Positions 27,668 through 35,375 of a stretch of DNA of 64,000 bases are shown piece by piece. The stretch's first letter is position 1. Each line of letters opens with the position of its first letter. Position numbers and translations under genes: made by a program. The notes under the pieces are model-generated. The model did not search any database. It was not told the origin of the DNA and saw nothing but the letters and a program-made list of their open reading frames with translations. The stretch covers positions 111,238-175,237 of the forward strand of contig JAFGAS010000061.1 in NCBI GenBank assembly GCA_016933535.1, written 5' to 3'. This DNA comes from Candidatus Zymogenaceae bacterium. Lineage in GTDB: Bacteria; Desulfobacterota; Zymogenia; Zymogenales; Zymogenaceae.

Positions 27668-28183
27668 ATGGATATAAAAACTATCAGACTCTTGGCCGGC
27701 TATAATGAAAAAACGAATAGTCAAATGAATGGATTTATTGCTCAAATAGATGAGATTCAATGGAATCGCAATTTCAATACGTTCTTCCCAAGTATCGCTA
27801 AAATGTGTAATCATATTTATATTGCAGATTTTAGTTGGCTCAAGCGTTTCAGTACATTGCGGACGTTCGAGTATATAGAAGATAAAGTATTCCTAAACGA
27901 AGTAAATTTCGCGACGGATGCATTTGTAACTCAAAAAGAATATGCGGCCAAAAGAGAGTATATGGATAAACTGATTATTACGTTCGCAAACGAAGTAACC
28001 CAGAACGATCTGGAACGTAACATGAAATATACGGATTTAAGGGGAACGGAAAATAATCGCAGTTTTGGCGGATTAATCTTACATATGTTCAATCATCAGA
28101 CACACCATAGAGGAATGATATCCATCTATCTGGAAATGTTGGGAATAGAAAACGACTACAGCAATCTGGCGCGCTTAGTCTAG
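27668..28183 (+). CDS. DinB-family four-helix protein
   Basis: A 171-residue protein of the DinB/YfiT four-helix bundle type. The metal-site histidines fit the family: His in SIAKMCNHIYIAD near residue 44, and HMFNHQTHHRGMI in the C-terminal helix. DinB proteins are thiol-dependent metalloenzymes or have unknown roles. The gene is clearly AT-richer than its neighbours, with many AAT, AAA, ATA and GAA codons, so it was probably acquired. I chose the ATG at 27668, since the 48 codons before it are GC-rich and not protein-like. Confidence 0.8.
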   Translation: MDIKTIRLLAGYNEKTNSQMNGFIAQIDEIQWNRNFNTFFPSIAKMCNHIYIADFSWLKRFSTLRTFEYIEDKVFLNEVNFATDAFVTQKEYAAKREYMDKLIITFANEVTQNDLERNMKYTDLRGTENNRSFGGLILHMFNHQTHHRGMISIYLEMLGIENDYSNLARLV

Positions 28184-28264
28184 GAGAAGACAGCTGACAC
28201 GCGCTTCACGTTACGTCCGCAAAAAAGCCGGGCCGCACGTGAAACAAGTGCCAGGCATCCCGAA

Positions 28265-29023
28265 ATGGAGTCCCCCGTGGCGGCAGTTCTGTATGACGGC
28301 ATCGGAAAAGAATATCGCGCCTATCGGCTGCCTGATAATAGAATCACCGCTATCCTCTCCCGTGAGCTGGCCGATGCCCGCGTAATTGTGAACATCGGTG
28401 CCGGAGCGGGCTCTTATGAACCTCATGATAAAACGGTGGTTGCAGTTGAACCGTCCCGGGTGATGATTGACCAGAGAAGGAGGCACAAGGCCGCGATCGT
28501 TTGTGCCCGCGCGGAGGCGCTTCCGTTCCGGCAAGACACATTTGACTGTGCCATGGCTATCCTGACAATCCATCATTGGTCGGACATAGAAAGAGGCCTC
28601 TTCGAAGCAGTGCGGGTTAGTAAGGGAAAGCTAGTCCTACTAACGTGGATCGGCTTTGTCTCCCACTTCTGGCTTTTAGACTATCTGCCCCAGATTAAGC
28701 CTATCGATGAATCGATGTTCCCGTCGATAGGACAATTGTCATCCTGGATAGGTCCCGTTCGGTCTGTGGTGGTGCCGATACCCCATGATTGCACCGACGG
28801 TTTCTTGTGCGCCTACTGGCGCCGTCCCGAGGCGTACCTCGATGAGGGAGTACGGAGCGCCATTTCGACGTTTTCGAGAGTCCGCGATATTAGGGAAGGG
28901 CTGGGGCGCTTGAAGGACGACATATCCACCGGCCGGTGGCATGAAAAATACGGCAATCTCGTCGAGAAAGGCGAGATCGACTGCGGGTATCGCCTGGTTG
29001 TCTCGGGCGCAGGGGCGGCTTGA
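28265..29023 (+). CDS. class I SAM-dependent methyltransferase
   Basis: A 252-residue protein of the Methyltransf_11 type. Motif I is divergent (IVNIGAGAGSYE), the acidic end of strand 2 is VVAVEPS, motif II is ARAEALPFRQDTFDCAMAILTIHHW, and the C-terminal part is variable. It should bind SAM and methylate a small molecule in the cytoplasm; the substrate is unknown. It stops at 29023, before the fumarase-like gene. Confidence 0.82.
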   Translation: MESPVAAVLYDGIGKEYRAYRLPDNRITAILSRELADARVIVNIGAGAGSYEPHDKTVVAVEPSRVMIDQRRRHKAAIVCARAEALPFRQDTFDCAMAILTIHHWSDIERGLFEAVRVSKGKLVLLTWIGFVSHFWLLDYLPQIKPIDESMFPSIGQLSSWIGPVRSVVVPIPHDCTDGFLCAYWRRPEAYLDEGVRSAISTFSRVRDIREGLGRLKDDISTGRWHEKYGNLVEKGEIDCGYRLVVSGAGAA

Positions 29024-29130
29024 CCACTCACCGTCGTACACGCGAACGACCGGGTTCCGTATCGATCGCCATTGTCTTTTTTCCCCGGGTATGCTACGGT
29101 AACAAAGTCGAATTATCTCAGGACGGTTCG

Positions 29131-29697
29131 TTGCGCACAGACGTCATATCCATACAAACGCCGCTTACCGACGCCGTCGTCAGGACGCTCACTGCCGGAA
29201 CCGCGGTGACCCTGTCGGGCGTTGTCTACACGGCCCGGGACGCCGCCCACCGCCGTTTTATGGAGTTCCTGGATCGCGGCGAGCCGCTTCCGTTTGAGCC
29301 CCTCGGTGCCGTCATTTATTACGTCGGCCCGGCCCCCGCGCCCCCCGGAAAGGTCATCGGCTCGGCGGGCCCCACCACGGCCCGGCGCATGGACCCGTTT
29401 GCTGAGCGGCTTACGGCCCTGGGCGTCAAGGGGACCATCGGCAAGGGCGACCGGAGCGAACAAGTCGCCGACGCGTTGATGAAGCACACGGCGGTCTACT
29501 TTGCCGCCACCGGGGGAGTGGGGGCGCTGCTGTCGCGCCATATTACGGGCGCCCGGGTAATCGCCTTTGAGGACCTCGGCCCCGAGGCGGTTGCCGAACT
29601 TGTTTTCAAGGACTTTCCGGCCGTGGTGGCGATAGATTGTTACGGGAACGACGTCTTTGCCGAGGGCAGAAAACGGCACCAAATAGGAAAGGGATGA
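29131..29697 (+). CDS. class I fumarase / tartrate dehydratase beta-subunit-like protein, orphan
   Basis: A 188-residue protein matching the beta (C-terminal) domain of iron-sulfur hydro-lyases such as FumA and TtdB. It has the GxxVTLSGVVYTARDAAHRRF region (parts LSGVVYTARD and AHRRF), then YYVGPAPAPPGKVIGSAGPTT (parts IYYVGPAP and GSAGPTT), FAATGGVGALL and EAVAELVFKDFPAVVA. The iron-sulfur ligands of the enzyme lie in the alpha subunit, and no alpha gene is next to it. I chose TTG at 29131, preceded by AGGA at seven bases, because the family starts here; the open frame back to 29020 lacks similarity. Confidence 0.8.
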   Translation: MRTDVISIQTPLTDAVVRTLTAGTAVTLSGVVYTARDAAHRRFMEFLDRGEPLPFEPLGAVIYYVGPAPAPPGKVIGSAGPTTARRMDPFAERLTALGVKGTIGKGDRSEQVADALMKHTAVYFAATGGVGALLSRHITGARVIAFEDLGPEAVAELVFKDFPAVVAIDCYGNDVFAEGRKRHQIGKG

Positions 29698-29762
29698 TGG
29701 CCCGCGGGCCCCGGCAAGCGACGACTTAATAGCTATCGAAGAATCAGGAGATACTTCCAATC

Positions 29763-30782
29763 ATGAGCGACAAAAAGATCAGAGCGGCCCTGGTCGGCGT
29801 CGGAGGGTGGGGAACCAACATCCTGAGAGCCCTGCTGGCCACGGATACCGTCCGGCTGACCCATATCTGCGACGCCAATCCCGACCGGATACGCGCGCTT
29901 GCGGCACAATACCCCGACATGGCGTTCACCGAACGATACGCCGAGCTTGTCGGCAACCCCGATATCGACGCCGTGCTCATCGCCACCCCGGCGATAACGC
30001 ACGCGGATATCGCCGAGGCATTCTTTGAGGCCGGCAAGGCCGTCTTCGTAGAAAAACCGCTGACGCTTTCCCTTTCGGACGCCGACCGGCTCGCAGGGCT
30101 TGCCCAAAAAGACCCGACCCGTCCCCTCATGGTGGGCCACCTCCTTATCTATCATCCCGCCGTCACCATGATAAAGGACATCATCGACGACGGCGGACTG
30201 GGCGATATCTACTACATCTACACCAAGCGGCTCAATCTCGGTGTGGTCAGGCAGGATGAGAACGTCCTCTGGTCGCTGGCGCCCCACGATATTTCGATCC
30301 TCATCCACCTCATGGGTGGCGCGCCGGAGGCGGTCTCGGCCCACGGCGGGGCGTACCTCAGCCAAACGGTCCAGGACGTCGCCTTCATGACCCTCTTTTT
30401 TTCGTCCGGAAGGATGGGGGAGATCCACGTCTCGTGGCTGGATCCCAACAAGGAAAGGAAGACGGTGGTGGTCGGGTCTCAGAAGATGCTCGTCTTTGAC
30501 GACATGGAGGCCACCGAGAAGATCCGCATCTATGATAAGGGGGCCCAGGTGAAATCCGCCGCCGATTTTGCCCGGAGCATCTCGATCCGCCACGGCGACA
30601 TCCATATCCCCCTGGTGCGCACGCAGGAGCCGCTGATGGCCGAGGTGCGCCATTTTGTCGACTGCGTGAGGGAAGGCAAGCGTCCCAACTCCGACGTCCG
30701 CCAGGGGCTGGAGGTGGTCAAGGTGCTGGCGGCCGGGGACGAATCGATGCGGGAGGGGGGGGAAATCATCCGGCTGAAATAG
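29763..30782 (+). CDS. Gfo/Idh/MocA family NAD(P)-dependent oxidoreductase
   Basis: A 339-residue two-domain dehydrogenase. The N-terminal Rossmann fold starts RAALVGVGGWGTNILRAL, where GVGGWG is the dinucleotide loop. The family EKP motif with the catalytic Lys follows (AVFVEKPLTLS, about residue 97). GHLLIYHPAV and the C-terminal beta-sheet domain with WSLAPHDISILIHLMGG follow. The GH-LIYHP pattern resembles the WlbA/WbpB group that oxidises nucleotide sugars, but this is not certain. A weak AGGAG lies 13 bases before the ATG. Neighbours give no pathway. Confidence 0.85.
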   Translation: MSDKKIRAALVGVGGWGTNILRALLATDTVRLTHICDANPDRIRALAAQYPDMAFTERYAELVGNPDIDAVLIATPAITHADIAEAFFEAGKAVFVEKPLTLSLSDADRLAGLAQKDPTRPLMVGHLLIYHPAVTMIKDIIDDGGLGDIYYIYTKRLNLGVVRQDENVLWSLAPHDISILIHLMGGAPEAVSAHGGAYLSQTVQDVAFMTLFFSSGRMGEIHVSWLDPNKERKTVVVGSQKMLVFDDMEATEKIRIYDKGAQVKSAADFARSISIRHGDIHIPLVRTQEPLMAEVRHFVDCVREGKRPNSDVRQGLEVVKVLAAGDESMREGGEIIRLK

Positions 30783-30930
30783 CCGCCCGGAGAAACCCTC
30801 CGGGAAAGCGCCGCCAAGCAGAAACCGCCAAAACATCCATCCGCCCAAACAGACGCGGTAGTCTGGCGCAAGCCGAATGAGGGCCGCCCGGGGGCCGGGC
30901 TCGAAACGAAGCCCCGCGTTTAAAGCCGGA

Positions 30931-31395
30931 TTAAATATCCAGCTCCTCCACCACGCACTTAGAGCCGGGGGGGCACCCCTCGAGACCTTCAATCGCCCGG
31001 ATAACCGCCTCGGGCACGGACGCTTTGCCCTTTGCCCGGTAGTCGAAGGTCACCACCACACAGTCTCCCTCTGCGGCCGCGCCGTGCCGCTCGCTCACGA
31101 TGAGATAGTCCATGTTGAAGTGGGTGTTGCCGATGGTAGAGACCCGCGTGCCGACCGTCAGCGTGTCGGGATAGTAGATGGGGACCCGGTAGGTGCAACA
31201 GGTCCTCGCAAGGATCGGGCCGATCCCGATCTGTTTCATGATATCGATCAGGCCGGCCCGCTCCAGATAGCGCATCCGCGCCGTCTCGAAATACCTGAAA
31301 TAGACGATGTTGTTGACGTGGCCGAGGGCATCCATCTCGCCCCAGGCCACGGGGATGGTGACAACTACCGGGTAGTCCTCTAACTTGTCGGTCAT
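30931..31395 (-). CDS. acyl-CoA thioesterase, 4HBT hotdog family
   Basis: A 154-residue hotdog-fold protein. The segment WGEMDALGHVNNIVYFRYFE contains the conserved catalytic Asp (MDALGHVNN) and the following helix, as in 4-hydroxybenzoyl-CoA thioesterases and YbgC-like enzymes. It should hydrolyse acyl-CoA thioesters in the cytoplasm; chain preference is unknown. The ATG has GAGGAG upstream. The nitroreductase gene lies 37 bases upstream on the same strand, so the two are probably cotranscribed. Confidence 0.87.
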   Translation of the reverse strand: MTDKLEDYPVVVTIPVAWGEMDALGHVNNIVYFRYFETARMRYLERAGLIDIMKQIGIGPILARTCCTYRVPIYYPDTLTVGTRVSTIGNTHFNMDYLIVSERHGAAAEGDCVVVTFDYRAKGKASVPEAVIRAIEGLEGCPPGSKCVVEELDI

Positions 31396-31432
31396 GTCCG
31401 GCTCCTCACGGCTTGAAAGGGTATGGGGCCCG

Positions 31433-31990
31433 TCAGCCGGTATAGCGGTCGATGAAGGTGTATTCCCCGATCGATTTACGCGGCGGGCGCCCCTGCTCGC
31501 CCTTGATCTGGTTTTCGCTGAAGTAGGGCTTGAGCTCGGTCGTGTGTTTCCCTACGTTTATCAGCGTTATCAGCAGCATGTCGTCGGGGATACCGAGGGC
31601 CTGTTTTGCCTTCTTCTCGTCGTAGCCCGCGATGGAGTGGGCCACCAGGCCCAGCTCCGTGGCCCTGAGGATGATAAATGCCACGGCCATCCCCACGTCC
31701 AACAGGAAGTAGTCGCGCCCCGGCAGCGTGCAGTCGTCCTGCCTCCGGGCAAATGCCGCGATGATCAGGGAGGCATCTTTGGCCCAGCGGTTGCCTTCGG
31801 AGAGCGCTTCGTGGAGCTTTTCAAGCGCCGGGGGGCCATAGACGAAAACGAACCGCCAGGGCTGGAAGTTGTTGCAGGAAGGGGCAAGGCCGGCGCATCC
31901 GGCCAGGTCATCCACCAGGTCCCCGTTGATCGTTACCGGCACGAACGAGCGGTAGGCCCTCCTGGTCATGATTGCTTCTTTCACGTCCAT
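31433..31990 (-). CDS. nitroreductase family FMN protein
   Basis: A 185-residue protein of the nitroreductase fold. Visible marks are the start MTRRAYRSFVPV (FMN phosphate contact through the Arg residues), GLAPSCNNFQPWRFVFV (flavin contact), GMAVAFIILRATELGL and the Arg/Lys-rich PPRKSIGE end. These dimeric FMN enzymes reduce nitro groups, quinones or other acceptors with NAD(P)H; the substrate is unknown. A GAGG site precedes the ATG. A palindrome overlapping a TATAAT box lies upstream, so it is probably regulated. Confidence 0.87.
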   Translation of the reverse strand: MDVKEAIMTRRAYRSFVPVTINGDLVDDLAGCAGLAPSCNNFQPWRFVFVYGPPALEKLHEALSEGNRWAKDASLIIAAFARRQDDCTLPGRDYFLLDVGMAVAFIILRATELGLVAHSIAGYDEKKAKQALGIPDDMLLITLINVGKHTTELKPYFSENQIKGEQGRPPRKSIGEYTFIDRYTG

Positions 31991-32027
31991 GATTTACCTC
32001 GCGTCGAATCGCTGTTGTTTCCGGATC

Positions 32028-32045
32028 GGTATTATACTCAATACC
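32028..32045 (-). promoter_or_regulatory. palindrome overlapping a -10 box upstream of the nitroreductase gene
   Basis: GGTATT (32028-32033) and AATACC (32040-32045) form a perfect inverted repeat with a six-base spacer. On the minus strand it overlaps a TATAAT (32031-32036) about 40 bases before the nitroreductase ATG. No good -35 is present, so activation or repression by a dimeric regulator is plausible. Confidence 0.4.
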
Positions 32046-32627
32046 TATAACAAATTTTAACATCATAAACACTATTTGTCTATCCGTGAAAGCCGAACCC
32101 CGTTTCGCACTACGTCAACGGTGTTTGGTGACTTCATCCGTAGATATTCATCCATTAGGACGACGGCCTGCGGCCGGGAGGCCCCCCGGCTGTCAATACG
32201 GCATATTTTCGGGAACTGAGCGATAAGCGCAGGCGTCGAGACGTTGATGAAATACGGTTATCCCGCGTATTCTTTAAAACGGCGATCACATTAACAATGT
32301 GATGCAGTAAAGGAAAATAGTAGACATATATACTATTTTATTTGTATACTCCTTGATGGAAACGGACCGTAATCGTTAAACGGCGACACCATGGCCGATC
32401 GGACGGGTGGCTATTGTCACTATCGGTCCATAACAATAGCATCGTATAGTGTTTGACGCCGCAGGACGACGGGGGCATCGATAAGGCCGCATGAGGGGGA
32501 TGCCGGCGGTGCGGGAAGCGCCGCCAATCCGACATAAAAACCATCACCCACGCCTGCCGTGTCCACCGTTGCGTCGATGTGAACGGCGTTGTACCGGGGC
32601 GGCGGTGAGCCGCCGGGGGGACCAGAC
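32046..32627. other. gene-free stretch with one symmetric site
   Basis: About 580 bases between the divergent nitroreductase and TPR genes. The only structure I find is ATCACATT-AAC-AATGTGAT at 32285-32303, an eight-base perfect inverted repeat with a three-base centre. It is either a regulator site or a small hairpin. No convincing ORF or RNA gene. Confidence 0.45.
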
Positions 32628-33143
32628 ATGGAAAAAAGCAGGAGTCAATGGAAAACCATCGCGTGTATCGTAATGATTTTCGTTACGATCCCCATTTTGG
32701 CGTACGGGCAAACCGCGGAAGATTGGCTGAAGAAGGGGCGCGAGGAGACCAATCCGGAAATACAGGTAGACTATTTTACCCGGGCCATACGGCTCAATCC
32801 GGAACTTGCCGATGCCTACACCTGCCGGGGAACGGCCAACGGCGACCTGGGGAGATACGACCGGGCCGTTGCGGACTATACGAAGGCCATAGAGCTTAAC
32901 CCGGATAACGCCCAGACCTACAACAACAGGGGATACGCGTATGAGAAACTGGGCAGCTACGACAAGGCCGTCGCAGACTATACCCGGGCCATACGGATAG
33001 AACCGCACTACTCCAGCGCCTACAACAACCGGGGGGTAGCCTATTACAGCCTGGGGCGGATAGACGAGGCCCTGGCCGACTTTGACAAGGCCTGCAAGTA
33101 CGGGTCCAGCGAGGGGTGCCAGAACTACTATAAGATCAAGTGA
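32628..33143 (+). CDS. exported TPR-repeat protein
   Basis: A 171-residue protein with an N-terminal signal peptide or anchor (about residues 8-26, ending ILAYGQ), then about four tetratricopeptide repeats (25-155). The repeats read DYFTRAIRLNPELADAY, DYTKAIELNPDNAQTY, DYTRAIRIEPHYSSAY and DFDKACKYGSSEGC, each with the usual Gly, Ala and Pro positions. TPRs are protein-binding scaffolds; here it would act in the periplasm. The ATG at 32628 is chosen because the signal peptide begins there. The partner is unknown. Confidence 0.85.
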   Translation: MEKSRSQWKTIACIVMIFVTIPILAYGQTAEDWLKKGREETNPEIQVDYFTRAIRLNPELADAYTCRGTANGDLGRYDRAVADYTKAIELNPDNAQTYNNRGYAYEKLGSYDKAVADYTRAIRIEPHYSSAYNNRGVAYYSLGRIDEALADFDKACKYGSSEGCQNYYKIK

Positions 33144-33325
33144 TCGACGTCCGTGACCCGCGAGAAATCCGCCGCGTTCGTCCCGGGCGCCGATTTTCCG
33201 AATCACCGGAATATACGAAAATGCAATCCCCGGCCCCTGATATGCCGGTCCCACGGGCCGGTGCCGCCGGGCCTCTCTCCCGGGCGAACCCCCGGGTTAC
33301 CTTCCGCCCCGTTGACCGGCCGCAG

Positions 33326-33354
33326 TTGACGATCTCGGGTGTATGCGCTATAAT
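33326..33354 (+). promoter_or_regulatory. sigma-70 promoter for the 150-residue membrane protein
   Basis: TTGACG (33326-33331), a 17-bp spacer and a perfect TATAAT (33349-33354), 28 bases before the ATG at 33382. Confidence 0.7.
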
Positions 33355-33381
33355 TAAAGAAGGGGAGCATACCAAATCTAT

Positions 33382-33834
33382 ATGAGACTCATGCAAAAAA
33401 AGAACGGCAGCATAGGCGAAGAGACCGAAGTCGTCGTCCGGACCAGCGTAAAGGACTGGCTCGAACGGTCGCTCAAGCTCTATAAAGATAAGGCCCCCTT
33501 TGTCTTTATTGACGACGCCGGGGTCGGGATTACCCAAAAGGACCTCGAATCGGCGGTGTCGCTCATCCGCGCCGCCAAGACGAAGGGGAAGCTCGATTTC
33601 AAAAGCATCGCCTCGGTGCTGGCGGGTATCGGCCTTTCCGGCGCGGGGATCTGGATGATCGCCGCGGCCGTCGCCGACCCGGAGCCCACCAGCAAGCTGG
33701 GTCTGTTGATCGCCGGGGGGATCGTCATCACGCTGACCGGGGGCATCGGCACCCTTTCGGCCCTGGGAGTCCGCTTTGTCATCACCGGCCGGGGAAGCAG
33801 CGGGAGCGAATTTAAGATAGAGCCCAAGGAATGA
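33382..33834 (+). CDS. small membrane protein of unknown function
   Basis: A 150-residue protein I do not recognise. The first 70 residues are soluble and amphipathic (VRTSVKDWLERSLKLY and FIDDAGVGITQKDLESAVSLI). Two glycine-rich membrane helices follow (about 73-95 and 103-125), then a short polar tail ending KIEPKE. The region is closed by stops on both sides, and a near-consensus promoter lies just upstream, which supports a real gene. A second ATG three codons in is a possible start. Confidence 0.6.
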   Translation: MRLMQKKNGSIGEETEVVVRTSVKDWLERSLKLYKDKAPFVFIDDAGVGITQKDLESAVSLIRAAKTKGKLDFKSIASVLAGIGLSGAGIWMIAAAVADPEPTSKLGLLIAGGIVITLTGGIGTLSALGVRFVITGRGSSGSEFKIEPKE

Positions 33835-33910
33835 GCATCCACGGAGAGGATGCCCGTGACGGAAGAATCCGCGTTGCTCGTCGTTTCCGGGGGGCGTCCT
33901 CGTTCCTACC

Positions 33911-34065
33911 GGTCATTGCGAGGAGCGTAGCGGCGAGTCGGGGCCCCGTACGGCTTGCCGTACGGGGTGATGGTCAATCCCCTGACTGTAGAGAAAAGAC
34001 GTCGATTTAGTAGAGTGCTCCAACCGTACAACAAAGGGATTGCCCCTTCGCTCCTTGCACTGACT
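33911..34065 (+). repeat. MITE-like intergenic element, copy A
   Basis: The element opens with GGTCATTGCGAGGAGCG and closes with CGCTCCTTGCACTGAC, which is nearly its reverse complement. Inside is a 24-bp perfect hairpin (33944-33967; arm CCCCGTACGGC, loop TT) followed by TGATGGTCAATCCCC. Near the end it reads ACAACAAAGGGATTGC. It is homologous, in opposite orientation, to 37091-37282. It occupies most of the gap between the membrane protein and the aldo/keto reductase genes, where I find no ORF. Confidence 0.75.
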
Positions 34066-34189
34066 AAGAAGTGGCGCATAAGCACACCCCTGTCTCCAAA
34101 TTCCGGCCGATAAAATCGCCGCCCTTGCCGCATAATCCGAGATATGATATTCCTATTTCATTTCAAAAAACATCTGCGGGAGCGGAAGC

Positions 34190-35215
34190 ATGAAAAAAAG
34201 TCGTTTAGGCAAGACCGGGCTCATGGTTACGGAGCTTGGTTTCGGTGGGATCCCCATTATGCAGCTGGGAGCAAACGATGCCGCCGAAATGGTCCGGTAT
34301 TGTTTTGACCGCGGCGTCACTTTTTTCGATACCGCAAACATGTATATGGACAGCGAAGGAAAGATCGGGCAGGCGCTGGAAGGCGTGCGCGACCAAGTCG
34401 TAATCGCCACCAAGACGCTGGAACGGTCCAGGCAAAAGGCGGCCGAACATATCGCCAACAGCCTTAGGCAGCTTCGCACCGATTACATAGACATTTTCCA
34501 GTTCCATAACCTGTCGGCGGAATCTGAACTGGAGGCGGTGCTGGCCCCCGGCGGCGCCATGGAGGCGGCAACCCAGGCAAAGGATAAGGGCCAAATCCGG
34601 CATATCGGGTTCAGCGCCCATAACAAGGACGCCGCCCTCAAGGTCGTTCAGACCGGGCTGTTCGAAACCATCCAGTTCCCGTTCAACTTTGTGGAGACCC
34701 AGGCCCTCGAGGCCCTGTTTCCGGCGGCCGCCGAAAGAGACATGGGTATTATAGCCATGAAACCGCTGGGCGGCGGCATGCTGGAGAGGGCAGACATCTG
34801 CTTTAAATTTCTCCAGCAATACCCGCACGTGGTACCCATACCGGGGGTATCCAACAAAGAAGAATTCGACCAGATCGTGGCCCTGTACGAAACGCCCGCC
34901 CCGCTGACCGACCGGGACCGGCAGGAGATGGAACGCATACGCGAACAGCTGGGAGATGCGTTCTGCCGGCGCTGCGGGTATTGCCTGCCCTGCCCGCAGG
35001 GGGTGCTGATCCGGGAGGCCCAGATGTTTCCGGCCATTATGAAGCGCATGACGCCCCAGCAGACCCTGGCTTTTACGAAAGGCCCGATTGCCACGGTGGC
35101 CGAATGCATCGAATGCGGCGAATGCGAAGAGAAGTGCCCATATAACCTGCCCATCGTCGAGATGCTCAGGCGCCATGCGGAGGCCTACCGGGAGCTTGAG
35201 GCCTTACTGCGGTGA
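34190..35215 (+). CDS. aldo/keto reductase with C-terminal iron-sulfur binding region
   Basis: A 341-residue protein. The TIM-barrel part has the AKR catalytic tetrad: Asp and Tyr in FFDTANMYMDSE, Lys in VIATKTL and His in IFQFHNLS. The last 90 residues carry two cysteine sets, CRRCGYCLPCPQG and CIECGECEEKCPYNLP, the ferredoxin-like tail of the YhdN/PdxI-related anaerobic AKR group. One or two [4Fe-4S] clusters are likely. The substrate is unknown. It stands alone; its ATG has a GGGAG site at about nine bases. Confidence 0.88.
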   Translation: MKKSRLGKTGLMVTELGFGGIPIMQLGANDAAEMVRYCFDRGVTFFDTANMYMDSEGKIGQALEGVRDQVVIATKTLERSRQKAAEHIANSLRQLRTDYIDIFQFHNLSAESELEAVLAPGGAMEAATQAKDKGQIRHIGFSAHNKDAALKVVQTGLFETIQFPFNFVETQALEALFPAAAERDMGIIAMKPLGGGMLERADICFKFLQQYPHVVPIPGVSNKEEFDQIVALYETPAPLTDRDRQEMERIREQLGDAFCRRCGYCLPCPQGVLIREAQMFPAIMKRMTPQQTLAFTKGPIATVAECIECGECEEKCPYNLPIVEMLRRHAEAYRELEALLR

Positions 35216-35264
35216 GGTAAAACAGGCATACGGGCCGTCCCGTCACCGCGGGGGACCGTGTGTG

Positions 35265-35306
35265 ACGGGTCGGGGCCCCCACACGGCCTGCCGGGTGGGG
35301 TAACTT
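35265..35306 (+). repeat. partial MITE-like element with 24-bp palindrome
   Basis: A GTCGGGGC lead is followed by an imperfect 24-bp palindrome (35277-35300; arm CCCCACACGGC, centre CT) and then TAAC. It is the core of the 33911 family, without the outer ends. Confidence 0.65.
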
Positions 35307-35321
35307 CTAATGACGGTAATC

Positions 35322-35353
35322 AAAAAATGGGGCGGCATGGGCCGCCCCATTTT
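35322..35353 (-). terminator. terminator of the outer-membrane protein gene
   Basis: ATGGGGCGGC (35327-35336) pairs with GCCGCCCCAT (35341-35350), extended by A-T pairs. Read leftward it ends in six T residues, 22 bases after the barrel gene stop. On the plus strand a shorter T-run could also stop transcription from the reductase gene. Confidence 0.85.
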
Positions 35354-35375
35354 CTTGTAGTATTCGGGTGATGGT

